From an uncultured Eubacteriales bacterium (GTDB lineage: Bacteria > Bacillota > Clostridia > Oscillospirales > CAG-272): a stretch of DNA of 20,889 bases. Location: contig CAKSLR010000011.1 in NCBI GenBank assembly GCA_934467435.1, positions 1 to 20,889 on the forward strand, in the 5' to 3' direction. Within the stretch, counting starts at the first letter, position 1. Every line of letters begins with the position of its first letter. Below the pieces are notes generated by a model that searched no databases, was not told where the DNA came from, and saw only the letters and a program-made list of their open reading frames with translations. Both the position numbers and the translations under genes were made by a program. Shown here piece after piece: positions 1-7,367 of this stretch.

Positions 1-668
1 ATTATGTCCACATCTGTTTCAATAACACCATCTACGGAACCAGGTTCCCCTATATTCCCGATACGGGCGATATTCCGCTGGTGGCGGATATGTCCTCCTG
101 CATCCTGTCGGAGCCGGTGGATGTTTCCCGCTTCGGGCTGATTTACGCCGGCGCGCAGAAAAATGTGGCGATGGCGGGTCTGACTATCGTGATTGTGCGG
201 GAGGATCTGATCGGTCATGCCAAACCCATTACACCTTCCATGCTGGATTATAAACTGATGGCGGACAATAACTCGATGTATAACACCCCGCCCTGCTATG
301 CCATTTATATCGCCAAACTGGTCTTTGACTGGCTGGAAAAGCAGGGGGGACTGACCGCCATGCAGGAAAAGAACGCCGAAAAAGCGGCGCTGCTTTACGA
401 TTATCTCGATAACCAGTCTTATTACACCGCGCCGGTGGAGCCGGACTGCCGCTCGATGATGAACGTCACCTTCATCACCGGCAGCAAGGAACTGGACACC
501 AAATTTGCCGCCGAGGCGGCAGCCGAAGGGCTGGTCAATCTGAAAGGGCACCGCAGCGTGGGCGGTATGCGCGCCTCTATCTACAACGCCATGCCGCGGG
601 AGGGCGTGGAAAAACTCGTTGCCTTCATGAAAGCGTTCGCGGAGGCGAACCCGAAAGAGGGGCTGTGA
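1..668 (+). CDS. serC: Phosphoserine aminotransferase, C-terminal part (5' end outside window)
   Basis: PLP enzyme of serine biosynthesis that converts 3-phosphohydroxypyruvate plus glutamate to phosphoserine and 2-oxoglutarate in the cytoplasm. The reading frame is open from the first complete codon (position 3), giving 221 residues of a family usually near 360, so the N-terminal part is missing. Seen in the sequence: the NNTIYGT segment that contacts the cofactor phosphate region, VADMSS, and AGAQKN with the PLP-binding lysine at codon 159-161. After that motif the usual G-P is replaced by V-A-M, a minor variation. The C-terminal HRSVGGMRASIYNAMP segment is typical of SerC. The stop overlaps the start of serA by one base (TGATG), so the two genes are almost certainly one translationally coupled serine operon. 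Identification is firm. Confidence 0.95.
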   Translation, partial: YVHICFNNTIYGTRFPYIPDTGDIPLVADMSSCILSEPVDVSRFGLIYAGAQKNVAMAGLTIVIVREDLIGHAKPITPSMLDYKLMADNNSMYNTPPCYAIYIAKLVFDWLEKQGGLTAMQEKNAEKAALLYDYLDNQSYYTAPVEPDCRSMMNVTFITGSKELDTKFAAEAAAEGLVNLKGHRSVGGMRASIYNAMPREGVEKLVAFMKAFAEANPKEGL

Positions 669-1831
669 TGAAAAAGAAAATTCAACTGATGAATAAGATC
701 GCCGCCTGCGGCACCGATCTGTTCCCTGCGGCGGCGTATGATGTGGATGTGGAGATTTCGGAGCCGGACGCTCTGCTTGTGCGTTCCGCCTCGCTCCACG
801 ATACGGCGTTTGCCCCGTCGCTGCGCGCCATCGCACGGGCGGGTGCCGGTGTCAACAATATTCCGCTCGATCGTTGCAGTGAGAGCGGCATTGTGGTGTT
901 CAATACGCCCGGTGCCAATGCAAACGGCGTTAAGGAACTGGCGCTGGCGGCGCTGATTCTCGCCTCCCGGAACGTGGTGGGGGGCATTGAATGGGTTTCT
1001 TCTCTTGCGGGGCAGCCCGATATTGCCAAAACCGTGGAGAAGGGAAAGGGCGCATACGTCGGGTGTGAACTTGCCGGCAAGACCCTCGGCGTTATCGGTC
1101 TCGGCGCCATCGGCGGTCTGGTTGCCAATGCGGCAGCGGCGCTCGGCATGTCGGTGATCGGGTGCGACCCATATATCACCGTCAATGCCGCATGGGCGCT
1201 TTCCGGTGCGGTGAAAAAGGCGTCTTCCTATGAGGAAATTTACCGTGTGGCGGACTATATCACCCTTCACGTTCCCGCTACGGCAGAAACCAGGGGTATG
1301 ATCGGCGCCGCCTCGCTTTCCCTGATGAAGGACGGCGTGAAAATCATCAATCTCTCCCGTGCGGATCTGGTGTGCGCGGCAGATCTGAAAGCCGCGCTTG
1401 CCACCGGGCGTGTTTCTTCCTATGTCACGGACTTTCCGACCGAAGAGACGGTAGGGGTGCCGGGCATTGTGAACATTCCGCACCTCGGCGCCTCCACATA
1501 TGAATCGGAAGATCATTGCGCGATCATGGCGTGCCGTCAGTTGCGCGATTATCTGGAAAACGGCAACATTCAGAACTCGGTCAATTTTCCCGCGGTTTCC
1601 ATGCCGCGCAGCGGGGTGCAGCGGCTTTGCCTTGCCCACCGCAATGTGCCGAATATGCTCTCGCAGATCACCACGCTGATCTCGGGGGAGGGCATTAACA
1701 TCGCCAATCTTGCCAACGGCTCCCGCGGGGCGTATGCCTATACGCTTTTGGATGTGGATCACGCCGTCAGCCCCGCGGTGCTGGATGCGCTGCGCGAAAT
1801 TGACGGGATGATCCGTGTGATCGCCCTTTGA
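668..1831 (+). CDS. serA: D-3-phosphoglycerate dehydrogenase with C-terminal ACT domain
   Basis: NAD-dependent enzyme for the first step of serine synthesis, oxidising 3-phosphoglycerate to 3-phosphohydroxypyruvate, the substrate of SerC encoded just upstream. The 387-residue protein has a split substrate-binding domain, a Rossmann NAD domain with GLGAIG at residues 144-149 and the NAD-ribose aspartate in GCDP (167), a catalytic arginine in NLSRAD (231) and a catalytic histidine in PHLGAST (272). Residues about 319-387 form an ACT domain, which in this family usually binds serine for feedback control. The catalytic arginine is followed by A-D rather than the common G-G. A GTG at 665 is also in frame, but ATG 668 overlapping the serC stop fits coupling better. 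A rho-independent terminator follows. Confidence 0.94.
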   Translation: MKKKIQLMNKIAACGTDLFPAAAYDVDVEISEPDALLVRSASLHDTAFAPSLRAIARAGAGVNNIPLDRCSESGIVVFNTPGANANGVKELALAALILASRNVVGGIEWVSSLAGQPDIAKTVEKGKGAYVGCELAGKTLGVIGLGAIGGLVANAAAALGMSVIGCDPYITVNAAWALSGAVKKASSYEEIYRVADYITLHVPATAETRGMIGAASLSLMKDGVKIINLSRADLVCAADLKAALATGRVSSYVTDFPTEETVGVPGIVNIPHLGASTYESEDHCAIMACRQLRDYLENGNIQNSVNFPAVSMPRSGVQRLCLAHRNVPNMLSQITTLISGEGINIANLANGSRGAYAYTLLDVDHAVSPAVLDALREIDGMIRVIAL

Positions 1832-1854
1832 AAAAAACAACTCCTTTTTCCTTT

Positions 1855-1881
1855 CCGCGCCCCTTGGGGCGCGGTTTTTTT
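1855..1881 (+). terminator. Rho-independent terminator of serC-serA
   Basis: A perfect 9-bp GC stem (CCGCGCCCC at 1855-1863, GGGGCGCGG at 1866-1874) is followed directly by seven T. It lies 23 nt after the serA stop and before the spoIIE promoter, so it should separate the two units. Confidence 0.9.
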
Positions 1882-1906
1882 CTCCCGGCGCGGCGACGTT
1901 CCTTTT

Positions 1907-1940
1907 TTTGACAAAAAACGGCGGTATGTCATGCTAAAAT
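1907..1940 (+). promoter_or_regulatory. Putative Spo0A-dependent sigma-A promoter of spoIIE (21-bp spacer, 0A box over the -35)
   Basis: A perfect -35 hexamer TTGACA lies at 1908-1913 and a five-of-six -10 hexamer TAAAAT at 1935-1940. The spacer is 21 bp, far from the usual 17. At the 17-bp position (1931-1936, ATGCTA) no base matches the -10 consensus, so the long spacer is the best reading. The minus strand of 1907-1915 reads TTTGTCAAA, an exact match to the Spo0A-box consensus TTTGTCRAA, and it covers the -35. In Bacillus subtilis spoIIE is known to be transcribed by sigma-A polymerase with Spo0A~P from a promoter with a similarly over-long spacer, so the arrangement fits the downstream gene. 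Function is inferred from pattern only. Confidence 0.7.
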
Positions 1941-1980
1941 GGATAAAAAAGGAATCTGTACATCAAGGGAGGACAAGCAT

Positions 1981-4368
1981 ATGGACTTGCAACCGGTCAA
2001 ACCGCAGACGGAAGGGCTGCTTTCCCGCCGCTTTTGGGCAAGGGAAGTGTTTTCCTGCGCGGAGAGCCGTACCGCCGCCATGGTCTATGGGGGCATTTCG
2101 TTTCTTTTGTCGTTTCTGTTTGCCCGCACACATGCGCTTTTCGGCGTTTACCCGTTTGCGCTGGCATATCTCGGCGCTTGCCGGCGGCGGTTTCCCTTTG
2201 CGTTTGCCGGAGCCCTTTGCGGGGCGCTGACGTTGGGGAGTCGCGGTGCCGTTTACGGGGCGGCATACGTGTTTTTGCTTGGGCTGCGGTTACTTTTTTC
2301 TCATCCGCGTCGGGCGGGGCGGTTCTTTCCCGCATCGCCCGGCTATTTTGAAGAGGATGCCACCATTTCCACCGCGGGGGTCTGCCTTTCCGGCTTTCTG
2401 CTTGCGGTGTATGAGTTGGCGGTGGGCGGGCTTTCTGCCACGTCTCTTGCGTTTGCCGCGGGCATGATTCTTTTACCCACGGTATTTTGCGTGCTGTATT
2501 CGGACTACTTTCTGCGGGGGGAATCGCCGCTTTCCCTGCTGCTCGCAGAACCCACCCGTGCCCGGAGCCTCGCTGCCCTGAAACGCACGCTGTCGCTTGC
2601 CGCCTTTTCGTTTACGTTTGTGCTCGGGCTGCGCGGGGCGGAGGTGTTCGGGCTGTCTCTTTCGGTTGCGGCGGCGGTTTTCTTTTGCCTGTTTTACGCG
2701 GGCAAATACGGTTCGCTGTGCGGCAGCGCGGCTGCGCTGCTGACGGCGCTCGGCACGTGGGAGGCACGGTATCTCCCCGCCTTCCTGACCCTGGCGCTCT
2801 GCGCGGCGCTGCTCGCCCCCCTGCGGCAACTTTTTGTTGTTCTCGGTTCGGTGGCGGCAAGCGGAACGGTGGCGTACCTCATGGCAGGGAACGCGGCGAT
2901 TCTTTCTTATTTCCCGGAACTCGTGTTTACCGTCACGCTTTCGTACCCTCTGTTCCGCGGCATGCCGCGGGTCTCGGCACATCTGGCGGCAGAACGGGAG
3001 AAAGAGCGTGCCGCCGCACAGGAGGAAATGTATCGTCGCCTGCCCGCCGCTGCCCGCATGGAGATGCTTTCCTCGGTTTTTTCTTCGCTGTGCGAGGTCT
3101 TTACCCACCTCTCGGAGGTGAGCGCCCGTCCGGGGGAGGGGGAGTTCCGCCGCATGGCGGAGGAGGCATTCTCTGACTTTTGCGCGGAATGTGCCGACCC
3201 TGCGGGTTGCCGCGCTGCCGATGCGCGACGGATGCTGGTTGCCGCCTTCCGGGAGGGTTGCCCGCCCGCTTCGCTTTCGCTGCCCGATGGGGTGATGGCG
3301 AACTGTGGCTGCCGGGATGCCATTGTGCGGCGCACGGCGGAACGGTTTCTTTCCCTGACAGAAGAAAAGCGGCGGCGGGACCGCAACGGTATCTTTGCCG
3401 AGAGTTACCGGATGAGTGCGGAAATGCTGCGGGACGCCGCCGAGCGGGAGCGGCGCGAGGCACGGGAGGAAAAGACACTTTCGCGCCGTGCTGCCGCCGT
3501 GTTTTCCGAAATGCAACTCCCCGCCCGCAGTGTAACGGTGTTCGGCGACCGCTGTCACTATCTGACGGCACGCGGGGTCAGTTGGAACGCCGACCACCCC
3601 GATGAGAAGGAACTGCGGCACCGCCTGGAGGAGATCTGTGCCTGCCGCCTGCGCCCGCTCAGCGTGACGGAAGAGGGGGGCACCGTTACCCTGCGTACCG
3701 AAAGCACCCCCTGTCTGCGGGTGAAGGCGTATTCCGCGGGGGAAGCACGGGGGGAGGAAGCAAGCGGGGATGCCTTTTCCACCTTTACCGGGGACGGGGG
3801 GGTGTTTTTTGCCCTGCTGACCGACGGGATGGGCAGTGGGCATGAGGCCGCCATTACGGCGGGGTTGTGCGGTGCCTTCCTGCACCAGACTCTCGCGGCG
3901 GGCAGTTCCCGCCATACGGCAATCGCCGCACTCAACCGCCTGCTGCGCGAGCGGGAAGAGGAATGTTCCGCCGCGGTGGATCTCTTTTCGCTGAACTGCC
4001 TGACCGGGTATGCCAATTTTCTCAAAGGCGGGGCGGCGGCATCGTTTATCCGGCGTGGGGAATCGCTTTTCCGCATTCGGGCGGGTACGCTGCCGATCGG
4101 AATTCTGCGGGACGCGGAAATTGAGGATAACAGTTTTTCCCTTTTGCCGGGGGATCGCGTCATTCTGCTCTCGGACGGGGTGTGTCCTGCAGCGGAGGAG
4201 GCGGTATGGCTCTGCGAACTGCTCGGGGGCAGTGAAATGGATGACCCCGCCGCCATGGCAAAAAAGATTCTTGCTGCCGCCCGGCGGGAAAACGAGGAGC
4301 GCGACGATCGGACGGTTGCCATTCTTACCGTGGAAGAGATTCCCGAGGCAGAAAAAAAGACGGCGTAA
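1981..4368 (+). CDS. spoIIE: Stage II sporulation protein E, membrane-bound PP2C-type serine phosphatase
   Basis: SpoIIE sits at the polar septum of sporulating cells and dephosphorylates the anti-anti-sigma factor SpoIIAA, releasing sigma-F in the forespore. The 795-residue product matches the family length (about 800). Residues from about 25 to 325 are a run of hydrophobic segments consistent with roughly ten membrane helices. A charged, probably helical region follows, and the C-terminal PP2C domain starts near residue 590. Metal-binding motifs visible are TDGMGSGHEA (D615), LLSDGV (D732) and the terminal DDRT (D775, D776). The start is ATG 1981, preceded by AAGGGAGG eight bases upstream; an in-frame ATG at 1939 lies inside the predicted -10 element and is rejected. 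It is a single-gene unit, with its stop codon inside the terminator loop. Confidence 0.93.
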   Translation: MDLQPVKPQTEGLLSRRFWAREVFSCAESRTAAMVYGGISFLLSFLFARTHALFGVYPFALAYLGACRRRFPFAFAGALCGALTLGSRGAVYGAAYVFLLGLRLLFSHPRRAGRFFPASPGYFEEDATISTAGVCLSGFLLAVYELAVGGLSATSLAFAAGMILLPTVFCVLYSDYFLRGESPLSLLLAEPTRARSLAALKRTLSLAAFSFTFVLGLRGAEVFGLSLSVAAAVFFCLFYAGKYGSLCGSAAALLTALGTWEARYLPAFLTLALCAALLAPLRQLFVVLGSVAASGTVAYLMAGNAAILSYFPELVFTVTLSYPLFRGMPRVSAHLAAEREKERAAAQEEMYRRLPAAARMEMLSSVFSSLCEVFTHLSEVSARPGEGEFRRMAEEAFSDFCAECADPAGCRAADARRMLVAAFREGCPPASLSLPDGVMANCGCRDAIVRRTAERFLSLTEEKRRRDRNGIFAESYRMSAEMLRDAAERERREAREEKTLSRRAAAVFSEMQLPARSVTVFGDRCHYLTARGVSWNADHPDEKELRHRLEEICACRLRPLSVTEEGGTVTLRTESTPCLRVKAYSAGEARGEEASGDAFSTFTGDGGVFFALLTDGMGSGHEAAITAGLCGAFLHQTLAAGSSRHTAIAALNRLLREREEECSAAVDLFSLNCLTGYANFLKGGAAASFIRRGESLFRIRAGTLPIGILRDAEIEDNSFSLLPGDRVILLSDGVCPAAEEAVWLCELLGGSEMDDPAAMAKKILAAARRENEERDDRTVAILTVEEIPEAEKKTA

Positions 4369-4381
4369 GCCGTCTTTTTTT
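4352..4381. terminator. Bidirectional terminator between spoIIE and the convergent kinase gene
   Basis: A perfect 13-bp stem (AAAAAAAGACGGC at 4352-4364, its complement at 4369-4381) carries a GTAA loop. The A-tract on one side and T-tract on the other allow termination on both strands. The TAA stop of spoIIE (4366-4368) is in the loop, and the convergent gene ends at 4390. Confidence 0.9.
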
Positions 4382-4389
4382 ACGAAAAA

Positions 4390-5208
4390 TCAGAGCGTGT
4401 CGCCCATGCGGACATAGTCGCCTTCTTCGGTCTCACGGGTGAGAGAGCAGGGAATGTAGGGGAGGTCGGTGAGCGCGTAGGCAAACGCTGCCACGGCGGA
4501 ATCCCGTGCAACGCAGAAATCTTCCCCGCGCAGAAAAACGCGGACGACCGGGCGCTCCCCCCCGTCAATCGCCTCGGCAAGCGGTTCCACCGCATCCACA
4601 TCCGCAATGGCGTCAGGGTACAGTAACCGCAGGGGAGAGATGGCTGCGCCGCGGTAGGTACGGTCGCTCTGGTAACGGCGGAATGCCGCAATCAGTTCCT
4701 CAGCCACCTGTTCGGGCGTGGTGTAGGTGGTATCCAGCACAAAATCATAATGGAAGAGATCTTTGTTGTTGACTCCGTAGAATTGCAGGTAACGCTTTTT
4801 TTCACTCTCCAGCCGCTCGCGGATTTTCTTTTCGGTCTCCTCCACCGTGGCAAAGTGCTCTTCCGCCCGTCCCGCCGCAAAAATCCGCGCGGCGCTGACC
4901 GCGGTTTCGGTGGAGAGATACACGCGAAAGGTATCGCGCACAAAGTGCCACGCCATGCGGGAATCGATCAGCAGCGCCCGGTCATCGTCCGAAAGGGCAA
5001 CCAGCCCATCGTCAATTTCACGGTCCAGTTCCGGGTGGGTCTCCATATATTGGTTCATCTCCACCACCGTCATGCCATGGCGGGCAGCTACCGCCCGGCA
5101 GATGGTGCCGGTGGAGTAATATTCCATGCCCAGTCGCTCGGTCAGAATTTTGGCAACGGTGCTTTTGCCGCTGCCAAGGTCACCTGCCAGCGAAATTTTA
5201 TCCTGCAT
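4390..5208 (-). CDS. Cytidylate kinase-like P-loop protein with C-terminal ParB-like domain
   Basis: Residues 1-180 of this 272-residue protein look like the cytidylate-kinase-like family: a Walker A at 9-16 (GDLGSGKS), then YYSTGTICR, a DSRMAWH segment in the nucleoside-binding region and the arginine-rich RERLESEKKRY lid region, ending near FVLDTTYTTPEQVAEEL. The family is assumed to phosphorylate a nucleotide, but the substrate is not shown here. Residues about 190-258 (ISPLRLLYPD to DLPYIPCSL) resemble the N-terminal fold of ParB/Srx proteins, with the usual G-H-H-R-type motif replaced by ARDSAVAAF. That domain call is tentative. ATG 5208 is chosen because GGGGAG lies seven bases upstream; a TTG two codons earlier is too close to it. 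It is monocistronic behind its own consensus promoter. It is not the standard Cmk of about 220 residues. Confidence 0.75.
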   Translation of the reverse strand: MQDKISLAGDLGSGKSTVAKILTERLGMEYYSTGTICRAVAARHGMTVVEMNQYMETHPELDREIDDGLVALSDDDRALLIDSRMAWHFVRDTFRVYLSTETAVSAARIFAAGRAEEHFATVEETEKKIRERLESEKKRYLQFYGVNNKDLFHYDFVLDTTYTTPEQVAEELIAAFRRYQSDRTYRGAAISPLRLLYPDAIADVDAVEPLAEAIDGGERPVVRVFLRGEDFCVARDSAVAAFAYALTDLPYIPCSLTRETEEGDYVRMGDTL

Positions 5209-5234
5209 ACACAATCTCCCCTTGTTTTTCCTAC

Positions 5235-5264
5235 ATTATAACGCACGTCCCGCCGCTCTGTCAA
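5235..5264 (-). promoter_or_regulatory. Sigma-A promoter of the kinase/ParB-like gene
   Basis: On the minus strand TTGACA (5259-5264) and TATAAT (5235-5240) are both perfect and are separated by 18 bp. The -10 is 26 bp upstream of ATG 5208, leaving a short leader containing the GGGGAG ribosome binding site. Confidence 0.85.
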
Positions 5265-5317
5265 GGGCGGGGGAAAATTTTATCGGAAAAGCCCTTCCTT
5301 TTTCCCCCCCCATGTTG

Positions 5318-5323
5318 TATAAT
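5318..5323 (+). promoter_or_regulatory. Possible -10 element for nrdG-dut
   Basis: A perfect TATAAT lies 32 bp upstream of the nrdG start. The matching -35 position (5295-5300, TTCCTT) is weak and there is no extended -10, so the promoter may need an activator or be weak. A C-rich tract (5304-5311) lies within the spacer. Confidence 0.45.
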
Positions 5324-5355
5324 GAAAGAAAAGCGGGGAAAGGACGGGCTTTTTC

Positions 5356-5907
5356 ATGTATTACGCCGAGATCAAGAACTGCGATATTGCGAATGGGGAA
5401 GGGGTGCGCGTTTCGCTGTTTGTCAGCGGTTGTACCCACCATTGCAAAAACTGCTTTAATGCCGTGGCATGGGATTTTACCTACGGCAAGCCGTTTGAGG
5501 CGGAGACGGAGGAGCATTTGCTCACCCTGCTCGCCCCCTCTTATATTGCGGGGCTTTCGCTGCTCGGCGGGGAGCCGTTTGAGCCGGTGAACCAGCGGGG
5601 GTTGCTGCCTTTTTTGCGCCGAGTGAAGGCGCGCTTCCCTGAGAAAACCATTTGGTGTTATACCGGCTATGTCCTTGACCGGGATCTGATTCCGGGTGGC
5701 AGGGCGTATTGCGAGGCAAGTGAGGAAATGCTCTCGTATATCGACATTCTGGTAGACGGACCGTTTATTGAGGCGGAAAAGAGCCTGCGTCTGCGCTTCC
5801 GCGGCTCCGCCAACCAACGGGTGATTGACCTGCCCGCCACGCGCGCGGCGGGGCAGATTGTGATTTGGGATAAACTCAGAGAAAAGGATGGAAAAACCAT
5901 ACGATGA
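5356..5907 (+). CDS. nrdG: Anaerobic ribonucleoside-triphosphate reductase activating protein
   Basis: Radical S-adenosylmethionine enzyme that installs the glycyl radical on the class III ribonucleotide reductase NrdD, allowing deoxynucleotide synthesis without oxygen. The 183-residue protein has the cysteine triad that binds the 4Fe-4S cluster in SGCTHHCKNC (C26, C30, C33), the SAM-binding GGEP at residues 71-74, an IWCYTGY strand and the DGPF motif that is conserved in NrdG. The start ATG follows an AAAGGA about 12 bases upstream. The 3' end overlaps dut by four bases (ATGA), so both are probably co-translated. The partner gene nrdD is not in the window, although nrdG often sits beside it. 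Confidence 0.93.
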   Translation: MYYAEIKNCDIANGEGVRVSLFVSGCTHHCKNCFNAVAWDFTYGKPFEAETEEHLLTLLAPSYIAGLSLLGGEPFEPVNQRGLLPFLRRVKARFPEKTIWCYTGYVLDRDLIPGGRAYCEASEEMLSYIDILVDGPFIEAEKSLRLRFRGSANQRVIDLPATRAAGQIVIWDKLREKDGKTIR

Positions 5908-6341
5908 AAGTACGTTTTACAAAATTGGATGCCCGCGCCACCGCGCCGACTTACGGCACCGTTGCCGCCGCGGGCGCAGATCTTTACGCCCTGCCGGGCG
6001 GGGATGTTTCGGTCGCCCCCGGGGAAACGGTTCTGGTGCATACGGGGCTTGCGCTGGAGATTCCCGTGGGGTATATGGGGTTGGTGTTTGCCCGCAGCGG
6101 GCTTGCCAGCAAGCGCGGGCTTGCCCCTGCCAACAAGGTGGGTGTGATCGATGCGGATTACCGCGGGGAGATCATGGTCGCCCTCTATAACCAGTCGGTT
6201 AAAACGCAGGTCATCGCCTCGGGCGAACGGGTGGCGCAACTTGTGCTGGTGCCGTTCCTTGCGGCGGAGTACGAAGAAAGCGAAAGCCTTTCCGAAACCG
6301 ACCGCGGTGCGGGCGGCTTCGGCTCCACCGGGCGGAAGTAA
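5904..6341 (+). CDS. dut: Deoxyuridine 5'-triphosphate nucleotidohydrolase (dUTPase)
   Basis: Trimeric dUTPase that hydrolyses dUTP to dUMP and pyrophosphate, keeping uracil out of DNA and feeding thymidylate synthesis. All five family motifs are visible in the 145 residues: AGADLYA (24-30), ARSGLASKRGL (63-73), GVIDADYRGEI (80-90, catalytic aspartate D83), GERVAQLVLVP (107-117) and the C-terminal loop TDRGAGGFGSTG (132-143) that closes over the active site. Length is normal. The start overlaps the nrdG stop as ATGA, which implies translational coupling and joins two steps of dNTP supply. A strong hairpin terminator begins at the stop codon. Confidence 0.96.
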   Translation: MKVRFTKLDARATAPTYGTVAAAGADLYALPGGDVSVAPGETVLVHTGLALEIPVGYMGLVFARSGLASKRGLAPANKVGVIDADYRGEIMVALYNQSVKTQVIASGERVAQLVLVPFLAAEYEESESLSETDRGAGGFGSTGRK

Positions 6342-6382
6342 AAAAGGAAAGCCGCGGGCAAAAGCCCGCGGCTTTCCTTTTT
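6341..6382. terminator. Bidirectional terminator between dut and ymdB
   Basis: A perfect 19-bp stem (6341-6359 with 6364-6382) has an AAAA loop, a GC-rich core and A/T ends on both sides. It starts at the last base of the dut stop and lies 37 nt past the end of the convergent ymdB, so it can serve both. Confidence 0.92.
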
Positions 6383-6418
6383 CCGGCAATCAAGCAGCGC
6401 GCGCCGACACGCGGTTTG

Positions 6419-7198
6419 TCAAAACCGAATCCGTTCCACATGAACGGTGCGGCGCGACTCGGTATCTACCGCGAAAATGCAGCCGTCCGCCCGCAGGGGG
6501 GAGGCGGCAGGGGGCGCATAACGCTCGGGCAGGCAGGAAACCAAACGGGTTAACACAATCTGGGGGTCAATGCCGAGGATACCCGCGCTTGCCCCGCACA
6601 TGCCCACATCGGTGATGTATCCGGTACCGTGGGGCAGAATCTGCTCATCCGCCGTCGGCACGTGGGTGTGGGTGCCGAATACGACCTGCACCCGCCCATC
6701 CAGGTAGTGACCCATTGCCAGTTTTTCTCCGCTTGCCTCGGCGTGAAAATCAAGCACCGCCAAGTCGTAATTGCCCTCCTCACGGGCAAGAATCGCATCC
6801 ACCGCGCGGAACGGGCAGTCAATCGGATCCATTTCCATGCGCCCGAGCGCATTCATCACCAGAATCCGATACCCCGCCGCGGGCAGAATGGTGTAACCCA
6901 TGCCCGGCACGCTGCCGGGATAGTTGGCGGGGCGCAGCAGTTTGTCGGAACGTTCCAGCAGCGCGTGCAGCGTCTTTTTTTGCAGGGTGTGGTTGCCCCC
7001 CGTCAGAACGTCCGCACCTCCCGCCAGCAGCCCTTCCGCCACATCGGGGTCGGGACCGATGATAAAGCCGGCGTTCTCCGCGTTGACAATCACAAAGTCA
7101 ATTTTGTTTTCCCGCCGCACGTTCCATAAAACCTCCGCCAGATACGCCGCGGCGCGCGGCTCGGTCACGTCTCCGACCGCCAGAATCCGAAGTTCCAT
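6419..7198 (-). CDS. ymdB: YmdB-family metallophosphoesterase
   Basis: Dinuclear-metal phosphoesterase of the YmdB family (about 260 residues; here 259). In Bacillus subtilis YmdB affects biofilm and motility decisions and has 2',3'-cyclic nucleotide phosphodiesterase activity; whether the same holds here is inference. Metal-ligand motifs are visible in order: VGD (D10), NAEN (39-42), GGNH (67-70), DFHAEASGEK (150-159) and GTHTHV (175-180), followed by GTGYITDVGM. The family's common TSEK reads S-G-E-K here. The frame stays open to 7342, but the extra 48 residues match nothing and ATG 7198 aligns with the family start. Its ribosome binding site is weak (GGGG). It follows rny at 169 nt, the same order as in Bacillus, with a partial terminator between. 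Confidence 0.92.
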   Translation of the reverse strand: MELRILAVGDVTEPRAAAYLAEVLWNVRRENKIDFVIVNAENAGFIIGPDPDVAEGLLAGGADVLTGGNHTLQKKTLHALLERSDKLLRPANYPGSVPGMGYTILPAAGYRILVMNALGRMEMDPIDCPFRAVDAILAREEGNYDLAVLDFHAEASGEKLAMGHYLDGRVQVVFGTHTHVPTADEQILPHGTGYITDVGMCGASAGILGIDPQIVLTRLVSCLPERYAPPAASPLRADGCIFAVDTESRRTVHVERIRF

Positions 7199-7329
7199 AT
7201 TGCCCCGTTTCCCCGGCAGAGCGCCATTGCCTTTTTCTTTTATGGCATTGGCGGCGTGCCTGCTGGTTTGATATTCTTTTTTCCGCCCGCCGGATGCCCC
7301 TGTGGGAGGCGTGTCCCGGGCGAAAGAAA

Positions 7330-7362
7330 GAGCCACCCCCAAGCCGAACCCGGGGGCGGCTC
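7330..7362 (-). terminator. Probable partial terminator between rny and ymdB
   Basis: On the minus strand an 11-bp stem with one G-U pair (7352-7362 with 7330-7340) follows the rny stop by five bases. Its downstream U-tract is broken (TTTCTTTC), so read-through into ymdB is plausible. A second, imperfect GC-rich hairpin lies nearer ymdB (about 7275-7325) without a U-tract. No clear separate ymdB promoter was seen. Confidence 0.6.
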
Positions 7363-7367
7363 CTTTT

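Noticed and set aside
581..1840. 419-codon open frame antisense to serA
   Set aside because: The opposing serA has complete catalytic motifs. The antisense product has biased composition and no family.
1939..1980. Earlier in-frame ATG for spoIIE
   Set aside because: It lies inside the predicted -10 element and lacks a ribosome binding site, while ATG 1981 has AAGGGAGG at ideal spacing.
7199..7342. 48-residue N-terminal extension of ymdB
   Set aside because: The extension is unlike the family, and the family's start motif (M-x-x-R-I-L-x-V-G-D) begins at 7198.
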